Source: Mytilinidion resinicola
Taxonomy: Eukaryota > Ascomycota > Dothideomycetes > Mytilinidiales > Mytilinidiaceae
Length of the DNA stretch: 64,000 nucleotides
Assembly: GCF_010093595.1 (NCBI RefSeq)
Contig: NW_022985437.1
Span: 3,007,900-3,071,899, forward strand
Reading direction: 5' to 3'
Positions within the stretch are counted from its first letter, which is position 1; every line of letters begins with the position of its first letter. Under the pieces are notes generated by a model. It was not told the origin of the DNA, ran no database searches, and saw nothing but the letters and a program-made list of their open reading frames with translations. Below are positions 56,122 through 64,000 of the stretch, piece after piece. The position numbers and the translations under genes are program-made.

Positions 56122-56781
56122 CTAATGAGGAAACATCCGCATCCAACGCAATTCGAGTTCCTCCTGCACTTGGTTCAAAAGAGCTGGCAGAGGGACCATC
56201 GTGCGCTCCACGCCCGCCGCAAGCTGCGCCCCGTCAATAGCCCGAACGCGATTCAGGCCGACCTCATTAGCCATCCATAAAATGTGGACCGCACCTGACA
56301 AAGTTCGGGGGTGGTGTCTGAACCTCGCCAATCGAGGTGCCAGGGAGTCTTGGATTTCTTCGACCGTTGAGCGATAGAGCAGTGGACTTGTAGGCGTCTT
56401 GGTGATTGCAATGAAGGCCAGGTTCGGCAACGACAGAACATAGTTCATAAGCACATCATGCACATGTGAATGCGCGACCAAGCCGTCAGCAACCACTAAA
56501 CCGTAGATGCGGCTGGCATACTTATCGGGCGCCAGCCACACTCTATTGAGAAGACTGGCCAAGCCGCCATACCGGCAGTAGAGGATTCCAAGTTCGTGAT
56601 GGCGGTTCATTACGTCGATGAAGTCCGGGTAGCAGGCGGCTAGCAGAGAGATGTTTCCTTGCTGTTTTAGGTACGGAACGTTAGCTATCCATCTAGCTTT
56701 GATTGCGGAGAACGATAGACTTACGGGTGGAATGAACTCCTGGCTTACGTGGCAGAAGGAGTGTGCCAGGACGCAGGGCAT
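56122..56781 (-). CDS. Two-exon protein of unknown function, 198 aa
   Basis: ATG 56781 is in good context (GCACCATGC). Exon 1 56725-56781 (MPCVLAHSFCHVSQEFIPP), intron 56662-56724 (GTAAGT, GCTAACG, AAACAG, 63 nt so the unspliced frame also stays open), exon 2 56122-56661 (QGNISLLAACYPDFIDVMNR, ...LNQVQEELELRWMRM). Mostly helical with an amphipathic C-terminus. General layout (short exon 1, helical body) recalls the neighbouring 58155 gene, without convincing sequence identity. No domain recognised. Confidence 0.6.
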   Translation of the reverse strand: MPCVLAHSFCHVSQEFIPPVSLSFSAIKARWIANVPYLKQQGNISLLAACYPDFIDVMNRHHELGILYCRYGGLASLLNRVWLAPDKYASRIYGLVVADGLVAHSHVHDVLMNYVLSLPNLAFIAITKTPTSPLLYRSTVEEIQDSLAPRLARFRHHPRTLSGAVHILWMANEVGLNRVRAIDGAQLAAGVERTMVPLPALLNQVQEELELRWMRMFPH

Positions 56782-56916
56782 GGTGCGGAGGGAAGCCTGG
56801 GAACTGGTCAGAGTTTTGCGTTGACAGACGGTAGCAAAGTTGCCCGCTGCAAGCGCGGACAGATCTGACCTGGGGAAATTACTGAAGCGGCCATTGTGTG
56901 GGGGATAAGGCTTAGA

Positions 56917-57164
56917 ACTCAGGTTAAATTGATGTGAACTCTGATTTCTATAGACGTCTAGCTAGTTGTATATATACTAGGGGAAGGAAGGGGGCCACCC
57001 CCAGGGTGGCGCGCTAGTAAGTTCAGATGAGCCCTGCACAGCTGAGGCTTCAGCTCGGTTCTCTACAGCTGAGATTTCAGCTGGGTTCTCTACAGCTGAT
57101 GTTCGGAGAGTAGCTTTCTGGCATATGAGTTGTTGATCCTAGGTTGTAGTGCTGCAACCTGAGT
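56917..57164 (+). mobile_element. Short non-autonomous element, copy 2 (248 bp), 5-bp target duplication
   Basis: Starts ACTCAGGTTA, ends CAACCTGAGT, flanked by TTAGA on both sides (56912-56916 and 57165-57169). It has the same length and nearly the same sequence as the copy at 39810, with the same TATA-like block and CAGCTG array. Confidence 0.85.
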
Positions 57165-57439
57165 TTAGATGAATAAGATTGCGGTGCCCTGCTGTCAGCA
57201 GCTGGGAAGACTATGTTCTTGCTGAAGGTGTATTTGTCCTTCTTGGGTATCAAAGTTTGTTAGGCAGAGGAAGATTTCGAGCGACTTACTACGGGAACTA
57301 TTTCGCGGCTGAGATCCTGGATGGAGGCTGGTACAGTTCCAAGAAGTTAGTCCGCGCACTTCACGAACCTACTCGGGGCACTTGATAGGCCTTTAAGCCT
57401 CTGAATACGTTAGAACGACCAGCGTAGTGGAGATTAGAC

Positions 57440-57800
57440 TACATTTTGACAAGCTATTACCTGCTGGACGGGGTATTCCTTCCACTGGTGTCGATCGAGC
57501 AAGAGCGGAGCCGGGGCAGCGATATATCGTGTGCCCAGATCTATGACCTAGTACTGTGTTACTATATTGTGAAAGATCTTGGATCATTCCAGACTTCGCC
57601 GGGGTAGACCAGAAGAGCCCCGCACAGAATCGACTCTAATTGATACGATGTAAAACTCTACGCGATGAAAATAGGGCTACCGTTTGACTTACCGAAGACA
57701 TACTAGCTAGGTAATCCTTACAACGGTGTCGAGCGAGCAAGAGTAGTGCTTAAGGAGTGAGACGTACGTATGCCCAGAATCATGGGTTAGTACTGTACTG
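57440..57800 (-). repeat. Two dispersed copies of the tRNA-like repeat
   Basis: At about 57460-57550 and 57710-57800 the plus strand reads GGTGTCGATCGAGCAAGAG and GGTGTCGAGCGAGCAAGAG, each followed by a TGCCCAGA...GACCTAGTACTGT/GGGTTAGTACTGT block. On the minus strand these correspond to the CTCTTGC..CTCGACACC start of the units at 14.46-15.45 kb and 63.0 kb. The same block is found at 16.3 kb. Confidence 0.55.
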
Positions 57801-58154
57801 CACAGCACATGGGAAATTGACCGTCAAGACTGGTAACGGAAGTACTTTCATTAAGCCTATGTTCCGCTCCTGGCACGCTAGGTCCACGCAGATAGCCACT
57901 TCTCAAGCAACCGAACGCCAACAAAGCTCCAAATATCAGCAGTAATTCAGACTTTCCAAAGCTGGTCGAAGAGGAAGCCAATATTGAAGTAAAAGCAAAT
58001 AAAACACCCCAAAATTCAAGCATTACCAGCAGAATATCCTACGCCGGTGGCCGATCCAATCAAATCCAAGCAGGCCGACGGGCAAGAATCCAAGGAAAAA
58101 GGGCTATTGTACGCTGCCTAAGACGGAGGAGTTCCAGAAGATGTGACCAAACGT

Positions 58155-59045
58155 TCAGGGTGGAGGGAACGGGACGCCATTGGCACTCATCCATTGGCGG
58201 CGGTTGACGATAGCCTGCTTGCGCTCCGCTACAAAGGAACGATTGCGTGTTTGTGATTGCAGGATTAGGCGGAGGGAGTTGATTATGAGGGTAGAGATAG
58301 TAGGGTCCCGTTCCTCCGGCTGCATGCTCAGAGCTTCCCGGACGCGTCCCTCGGTCGCGAAAGTCGCTACGCAGCCAGTGATAGACAAGGCCACGATGGA
58401 GTCTCCTATCACTAGTTCTCTCTCAAAGAAGATGTTCTGCAGAGCGTCGAGAATCTCTCGCAAATATTGCCCGCAGGCGGTATCTAAAGGCTCGGGAAGG
58501 GTGGGCTCGAGCACGAAAGTGAGTGACTTCAGGCGTTTGCACTGCTTCAACGCTCCCAAGCCGCCTCGGTCCCGGAGAGGGCTGAGGCCAGTCCTGACGA
58601 AAATGGTGACATGGTGGAGGAAAGTCAGGAATGGTGTGGGCAGTTGTCCGCAGAAGAACCCAAAGGCATCGAGGCCACAAGTCTTGAACCGGTTATTAGA
58701 GAGGCATTTCGGGAAGGTAATGCCACGGACGTAGGAGCAAATGTGGAATAACGGCAACACAGCCCAGAGCTTTCTGGGGATGCGGGATCCAAACCCCAGC
58801 GAAAAGGCCAAGATGGAGCCAGGCTCGGTGCCAAAGTCGACCTCCTTCGTGAAGGTGGTGATCTTGCTAATCACCCAGGCTATCACGGCAAGGTAGCGGT
58901 ACCCGAGCTGTCCTTGGAGAGTCTGTACCTGGCAGTTACGTTAGCCAAGGTCTGTGTCATGCTGGAAGATCTCATGTACCGTCCGGGGCAGCATGGTTGC
59001 AGCCAGGAGGGCACGGTGTTGCTGGAGCGGCGTAGAGTGAGCCAT
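58155..59045 (-). CDS. Two-exon protein, paralogous to the broken copy at 59.8 kb
   Basis: ATG 59045 in CACCATGG context. Exon 1 58980-59045 (22 codons), intron 58929-58979 (51 nt, GTACAT, GCTAACG, CCAG), exon 2 58155-58928; 279 aa. Joined sequence begins MAHSTPLQQHRALLAATMLP RT. Later: GLGALKQCKRLKSLTFVLEP, LQNIFFERELVIGDSIVALS, and a basic C-terminus. The middle block has a leucine-rich, F-box-associated look (an LKSLTF strand), and a copy with the same order of motifs lies directly upstream at 59.8-60.4 kb. Function unknown. Intact as far as can be seen. Confidence 0.6.
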
Positions 59046-59827
59046 GGTGGATGATTTCGAAAGATGGCGATGATATTTGGGTGTGTTGTTGATGACTTTG
59101 CGGCTGTCGTAGAGGTATGGGAGGTGGAAGCTGAGTCTTTATCTATTGTCAGAGCCACGGATATCAGAATGAACTTCAAGGCCCCTGTCACGCCTCAAGC
59201 CACGGCTCGCCTGCCCCACTGCTCTTGGAGGACCGCATATCTTGATTCGCGGGAATCGCACCCAACGTCCTTGACCGTTTCCTGTGATGAAGTCTGCTCG
59301 TAGGACCCCGGCCGTTCGCAGCCGCGCCACTGCGATGGGCGAACGCCATAGCTAGCTTTGAGGCCAGGTACAGATCAAAGAAGAGTGGCTCAAAATCGAG
59401 GCTGGTGGGACTATGGTTTCCAACGCCGCTGGAGATTACGGCCAGGAGGACGGCCGTTCTTCGGTCAAAATCACGTGACCAGGCCGCCCTCGAAACACTT
59501 CAACGTTGCGGGTCTCAGAGCGCGACCACAACGCCAAATTCGATCCTTCAGTCTCACAGTTATTATCAAATTCCTCACGTATGGTTCAGAGGTGACTCAA
59601 TCTTCAATGAAGGCATGGAAACCCTATTTCATGTAGGTCGTATTGGCGACTGCGAAGCCATAGGGAAAAGAAATCACCCATTCAGCCAGCCAACCACTAC
59701 GCAGATACCGAAAATAAAACCCCATCCATATCCACCTGTACGCCTAGTAAAAGATCCGAAGCTCGCCTGGCACGCTCGTCCATCGCCCTAATCTACCTTC
59801 ACCTTGCCCCGATGTAGACGATCTGTC

Positions 59828-60410
59828 CTAGGCGCTCTGAATCTGGGCCTCGCGGGTCTCCATGAAATCTTCGTCGGGCTTCCGGGAGAGGCGTCGTAGA
59901 CGCTTCCGAGCTCCATTGTCGAGGGAGCCTCCCTGCTGCTGGGTCTTCGAGCGGAGCATATAACCCCAAGCATTTGAAGAGAGCGCCAGCGTAGCCTTAC
60001 CAGTCGAGAGCTCTTGCTCGAAGAACGTATTTCTAATAGATCGAGGAAGCTGTTATTGAGGGCCACGGCGACCGCGGCGACATCCTGGCGTTCGGAGCAC
60101 AGTGTGCCGCAAACCACTAGCGACGTGAGTCCGGTTGGCTCACGGAGCGCACTGAAACCTTCGAAGGCGGTGTCGACGTCGAGAGTCCCGGGTAGGAAGA
60201 AGTTGGCATGTCGGAGTGACTTCCACACACGTAAGGACTTTGTTCTATTCTCATCCAACTTTGTGTTGCAGTCGCTCTCTTTCTCTTGGTCTGCTTGATC
60301 GCGGGAGCCGCCTTGGGGGTTCGAGGCTTGGGAGTTGCAGACCACGATTCTTTGAAAGCTCTTCGATTAAGCGCTGCGGCTTTTGCGCGTTGCGCTTGGG
60401 GCGATCCGCC
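59828..60410 (-). pseudogene. Frameshifted paralogue of the 58155 gene
   Basis: ATG 60410 reads MADRPKRNAQKPQRLIEELS. A basic stretch follows in another frame (ATPKPRTPKAAPAIKQTKRK), then VWKSLRHANFFLPGTLDVDT, GLTSLVVCGTLCSERQ and ALNNSFLDLL. At about 60030 the frame shifts by one base and continues NTFFEQELSTGKATLALSSN to TAG 59828, matching NIFFERELVIGDSIVALS in the 58155 gene. At least two frame breaks occur. The 5' module also occurs, rearranged, at 5.3-5.7 kb. Confidence 0.6.
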
Positions 60411-60439
60411 ATGGGGTTGCGATGCTAAGGTTCTGGTGC

Positions 60440-61450
60440 GGACGAGTCGATATTGCTGGCAACAAGCCAAAGAAGTGGGTCCTGAGACGGGAATGGTAGT
60501 CGGATGCTGGACAGAACGTCAGTTCGAGCAGGCGCTTGAGAACTGATTTAGCTGACCTTTACTTTGTTGTCTCCTCTCTTGGCCTCAATGACCCGCTCGA
60601 TGTAACCCTTGGCGTTCGGGGAGGTGTGAGCAAGGCAATCAGCCGTCTGTGTTGTAGCTGGTAGAAGTAGTAACAGAACTAATAAATGGAAGATGTAGAC
60701 TGCAGCTGTAATGTCCTTGTCGAAACGCTCACTTCACTCTGTTGCGGCCCGAGCCCAAACCTCCGCCCGCTCGGCAAGGTCAGGTGGACGATAGCGTCAC
60801 GCCATACAACCACAAATGCAGTGGTGCTGTTCGGCTTAGCCCCGGTATCCACTCGTCACACCCGCGATGTCTTGGGTTGGAGTGAAGGCCTGGCTTAAGC
60901 GCAGGCTCGAGGACAAGACCTGACGAAGCGCTTGGCCGCGGCGGGTGACTGCTATGGCTCTGGTACACTTTTTGAGGTTCCGCGTCTCTCATGAGGTAAG
61001 TTGGGGAAAATCTGACATGCATTGTCGGATCTTCCCCAAGAACTACACTGCTCAGATGGGGAATCATGCAAGTCCTTCATCAAAATCTAATTTACAGCGC
61101 AGGTTTTAGACATCTCACATAAAGACACCACAGCATGTCTCCGGTAACTTTAACTAAATCTATCGTACCTCAGATTTAAACACAAATTACATCAATTCGC
61201 ACAGTCTCAAATGCTATGATTTCACAAGACAATACATGAGATTTCTGCACAATTGAAGACCGTGTTCGAAGCCTGCTGACGATGTGATAATTTTGTGTTC
61301 AAGGGGAGAGAATCGCAGTAGAAAGGAAGCTACACATTTGCCGCATTTGGAATCATCGAGAACAATAAGCATGTGAAGGTGGGGTAGCACGCGTTCCATG
61401 GTTGCGCGAGAACAATAAGTAATTTAGTACAAGTACATATTTTATATTAT
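60440..61450. other. No supported gene
   Basis: Only short frames; no domain, promoter or splice signals. Confidence 0.3.
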
Positions 61451-61487
61451 TTTGACAGCTCCTAACCTCACCATTGGTACGGTGGCT

Positions 61488-61645
61488 GAGGGGGCCCTCT
61501 CTTTAAAAAACAGCTAATCCAACTTCAGGTCTCACCAGGACAACCCGGGTTCGACTCCCGGTTAGAGAAACCTACCACCTATTATCCGCAAGGAGAAAGG
61601 AGGAAAGGTGGCTACGCCCTTCGGGGTGGTGTTTTGCACTTTTTT
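61488..61645 (+). ncRNA. Possible Pol III unit / tRNA-derived relic
   Basis: TGGCTGAGGGGG (about 61489-61500) fits the A box at 11 of 12 positions. CGGGTTCGACTCCCG (about 61546-61560) is a perfect T-arm/B box. A T7 run at about 61638-61645 could terminate transcription. The flanks do not form a tRNA acceptor stem (TTAGAGA downstream has no full partner), so it is not a functional tRNA; a tRNA pseudogene or SINE is more likely. Confidence 0.4.
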
Positions 61646-61783
61646 TGGTCTTTGAGTCTATAAGGCTAGATGCTCTTCATGGCCCATAGGCTAGATCTAC
61701 CACGGTAGCTGAGTTGTTGGAAGGTTGATTTTTGAAGTTGTTGTGGTGTCGTGCTGGCTATCTCGAGTGGGTGGAACGTGCGC

Positions 61784-62605
61784 CATGCTCAAAACAGAGC
61801 TCGATGAACGTCAAAGTGCCCGCACCGGCGTAGCTCCAAACCTCTTCACGACACCGACAATTTCTCCTCCCACATCAGCATTTATCCACGGCCCGCTGCC
61901 TCCTGTGCCCTCATTGTCGCTGCCTGTGTCCTGCGCGCGGTCTTTCTTCCTCTCGACGTCGGTCACCGCACCCTTCTCGTCTTCCCCGACTGCCGCCTTC
62001 GCCGCACCAACACAACTTCCAGCATCGAAGATGCCTCGTGGTGTACGTCTCTCCACACTGTGGCGGCAGCCCCAGCCGCTGAAGACTTTCATATCTTAAC
62101 AAGCTTCATAGAACAGCCCCTGCATCTACAACTACTACGGCATGTGCACGCTCCGCGGCTCCTTTCTCCCGGAGGTGGGCTTCAAATCTACACTCCACGT
62201 CTCTTCCAGTCACTGCTAATAGCATTTCAGCATCTGACGTTCGACAAGTTCACCCACCGCTTCCCGTACACCGGCTCCGCCGATACTCTCTACGACCACA
62301 TGTACCGGCATCACGAGTGATACCTCTCTGGAGGCATCTACGGCGCTGCCCTCTATGCCTAGTTGATCCCCTGGGACCACGAACATCTGCTGGAGAACGT
62401 GATTGTTCTGGAAACCGCCCGCCCCCAGCGTCGTCACGTTTGCGAGGCGCTGCTTCACAATTTCGTCCACTGTATCAACCTCCGGAGCATCACGTTCGAT
62501 GTGGACCGGAACTCCTACAACATGCGGCTTGATGCGCAGATTCGGAGGATGCGGGAGGACGTGGAGTTGACTGTGGGGGAGGACAGCGACGAAGATGAGG
62601 AGTGA
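61784..62605 (+). pseudogene. Decayed multi-exon gene, unknown, two in-frame stops
   Basis: Possible 5' exon from ATG about 61784 (MLKTELDERQSARTG, Ser/Thr/Pro-rich). Intron-like signals occur at GTACGT about 62042 and at GTGGGC...GCTAATAGCATTTCAG (62175-62230). The last exon reads HLTFDKFTHRFPYTGSADTL, YRHHE, TGA (62318), YLSGGIYGAALYA, TAG, LIPWDHEHLLENVIVLETAR and a tail ending GEDSDEDEE at 62605. Sequence stays protein-like across both stops, which are one transition from Trp/Arg or Gln/Trp codons. Family unknown. Confidence 0.5.
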
Positions 62606-63029
62606 GTGTTGGGGAGATTCGGGAGTGGTCTGTGGGGGGAGCTGAGTGTTTTCCTGCGTGGGAATTGGGTGTATTTGTACTTCGGTTTGGGGTAGAGGAA
62701 TGAGATTGCAAGAACCCCAGAGACTACGACGATAATTGACTTATGATGCTGAGGTCTCCGCACTGTGAATTGGCTAATTGGGTTGCCCTTAGCCACTCGT
62801 TGCATTGGCGAAGGTGTCAATTGTCGCAGAGAGTAATTTGACAATCATTAATTGATTGCATGCTACGTATATGATATAGTTGGAGGTAGCTGAATGAGTA
62901 CAGTGAGAATTGATCAAAGGTAAAGTTGAACTTGTCCTATTTTAATATAATCGTCCAGGCCAGCGATTCTTATCCCATAGTTGACCATTGTGTCCCTGAT
63001 AGTCTCATTCCCGGCCCAGTCCCAAATGC

Positions 63030-63105
63030 CTCCGCTCGCTCGACACCGCCGTGAGGAGTGCCCTGGCTAGGAGGTGCCAGAGTGGTCAAAAGGTAATCTG
63101 ATTCG
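63030..63105 (+). repeat. Dispersed tRNA-like repeat copy
   Basis: CCGCTCGCTCGACACCGCC followed by a GAGGAGTGCCCTGGCTAGGA segment, GTCAAAAGG and TCTGATTCGTGATG parallels the order and spacing of the units at 14.46-15.45 kb. It lies about 50 bp 5' of the hAT end. Confidence 0.55.
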
Positions 63106-63156
63106 TGATGTATCAACTCTTTCCTCTTACTCACAGTCTGTAGCACCCATCAGCGA

Positions 63157-64000
63157 CAGAGTGGGGAACAATCAACTTAAGTTGATAGATTGATTGATTT
63201 GATTTGGTTCAACCAAATCAATCAATCAATCCGAAGAGGTGGATTTTATCAATCAAATCAACTTCAAGGCATCAAATTGATTGATTTGATTGGTTTGATT
63301 GATTCCTATTTGCGGAGCGTAGATAGAGTATCCTATAGAGAGCCCACCTAGCAGAAGTGCTTACTAAGCAGTCTCCTAACCCTGATTTTCATCCTAACTC
63401 ACATCAACGCGTCCAACACCATACCACCTCTGTACAATATCGCACCCAGCAATGAATCAGAACCTTCAGAACGTACAGCAGGAAGTTATCGCACGCGCAA
63501 ATCGAAAGAAACCTCCCCGTAAGGTTAATTCTATGCGCGCCGAAGTCAACACGAATGAACACGTCGAAACACCTGCCACGAACGACGACGACGTTGACAA
63601 CGACAACCTATATGAGAACCTCAATTGGCTACGGGTACCGCATCTGCAAAGAAGGCCTTACAAAACCTTACAACCGTCAAAAGCAAGCTGGATTTACGCG
63701 TACGGTTGGCCTGTTTACCATCGAAAGCAGCGCCAGAAGTTCTGGCTCTGCAAGTACTGCCACATACACAGAATACCTAGCGGCGAGTTCAACGTTGAGA
63801 AGGCTACTTCGTCAGCTATGGCTCACCTAGGGCGGCAACAGCGTGGCCACGGCGTTGATAAAGATGGCCAGATCAACTTCTCTACTCCAAACCAGACGTC
63901 AGTGTTGGCGACAATGCAGTTCCAGGGCATTAATGTTCCACAGGACGTGGCCAACAAGCTGGCGGACAGCTTCAATCGGGCGAAGTTTCTACGCGCTGTT
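63157..64000 (+). mobile_element. hAT element, 5' part (continues past the window)
   Basis: The likely left end CAGAGTGGGGAACAATC begins at 63157, so the adjacent ATCAGCGA (63149-63156) would be the 8-bp target copy; the right end is outside the window. From 63175 to 63305 the DNA is packed with TTGATT/AATCAA motifs in both orientations, including a palindrome around GGTTCAACC. Such subterminal motif arrays are typical binding sites for hAT transposases. Confidence 0.65.
63452..64000 (+). CDS. hAT-family transposase, N-terminal part with BED zinc finger, open
   Basis: From ATG 63452 the frame stays open for 183 codons to the window edge. Residues 1-60 are basic then acidic and probably disordered. 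Residues about 79-133 form a BED-type finger: SWIYAYGWPVYH, KFWLCKYCH (Cys100, Cys103), then AHLGRQQRGHGVDKDG (His125, His133). This is the usual start of fungal hAT transposases, which bind the element ends. The RNase H-like catalytic domain and the dimerisation domain would lie downstream. Unlike the Tc1 copy, no stop or RIP-like damage is seen, so the element may be recent or active. The edge-truncated frame is easily missed by ORF callers. Confidence 0.8.
   Translation, partial: MNQNLQNVQQEVIARANRKKPPRKVNSMRAEVNTNEHVETPATNDDDVDNDNLYENLNWLRVPHLQRRPYKTLQPSKASWIYAYGWPVYHRKQRQKFWLCKYCHIHRIPSGEFNVEKATSSAMAHLGRQQRGHGVDKDGQINFSTPNQTSVLATMQFQGINVPQDVANKLADSFNRAKFLRAV

Noticed and set aside
61488..61575. 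Functional tRNA gene
   Set aside because: The T arm and B box are perfect but the acceptor stem and anticodon arm do not fold.
63555..63830. 91-codon ORF overlapping the hAT transposase
   Set aside because: Out of frame with the BED-finger reading, which is open from 63452 to the window end.
1..64000. CRISPR arrays, bacterial operons, ribosome binding sites
   Set aside because: Spliceosomal introns and fungal genes show this is eukaryotic nuclear DNA; no regular spacer-repeat pattern was seen.
26694..64000. MAT1-2-1 (HMG-box) gene
   Set aside because: No HMG-box pattern found on either strand, so homothallism cannot be inferred from this window.

Overview
The window reads as nuclear DNA of a filamentous ascomycete (Pezizomycotina), most likely a dothideomycete. 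The evidence is short spliceosomal introns of about 47-77 nt with GTRNGT donors and CTAAC/CTGAC branch sites, a mating-type alpha-box gene (MAT1-1-1), and transposons whose stop codons look like RIP (repeat-induced point mutation, C to T). The class assignment is inference. Intact genes are sparse, and most of the sequence is decayed genes, gene fragments and repeats, as in an accessory or heterochromatic region around a mating-type locus.

Layout. 1-1.3 kb: tandem array of SmG (spliceosomal Sm protein G) gene fragments, minus strand. 2.5-4.1 kb: two-exon gene with an F-box-like LPxEL motif. 5-13.3 kb: decayed coding pieces, including a coiled-coil gene (11.7-12.5 kb). 13.6-14.1 kb: three-exon gene broken by a frameshift. 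14.5-15.45 kb: tandem array of tRNA-like/SINE-like units. 17.3-20.9 kb: an element with 5-bp target duplications, a small membrane protein, a repeat-coding pseudogene and a second SmG fragment. 23.4-26.3 kb: decayed multi-exon gene and an imperfect tandem duplication. 26.7-27.9 kb: MAT1-1-1. 31-39.6 kb: cluster of four members of the LPxEL family, two of them broken, which also includes the 2.5 kb gene. 40-47 kb: decayed genes. 47.7-49.4 kb: scrambled RBM39/Rsd1-type splicing-factor pseudogene. 50.2-51.5 kb: complete but inactivated Tc1/mariner element. 52.5-52.8 kb: SmE pseudogene. 55-60.4 kb: short two-exon genes and a broken paralogue. 61.5 kb: Pol III-like unit. 63.16 kb to the end: 5' part of a hAT element with an open transposase frame.

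Four themes stand out. (1) Three spliceosomal genes (SmG, SmE, RBM39/Rsd1) are present as intron-containing, broken copies, so they arose by DNA-level duplication rather than retrocopying. (2) A fungal gene family with a conserved phase-0 intron just before an LPxEL(R) motif is expanded and decaying beside the mating-type gene. (3) A short element of 248-318 bp occurs three times, each with a perfect 5-bp target duplication and ACTCAGGTT termini. (4) A family of roughly 110-165 bp units with a near-perfect A box, a conserved hairpin and pairing ends is arrayed in tandem and dispersed. Exon boundaries given here were read by eye from splice signals and frame.
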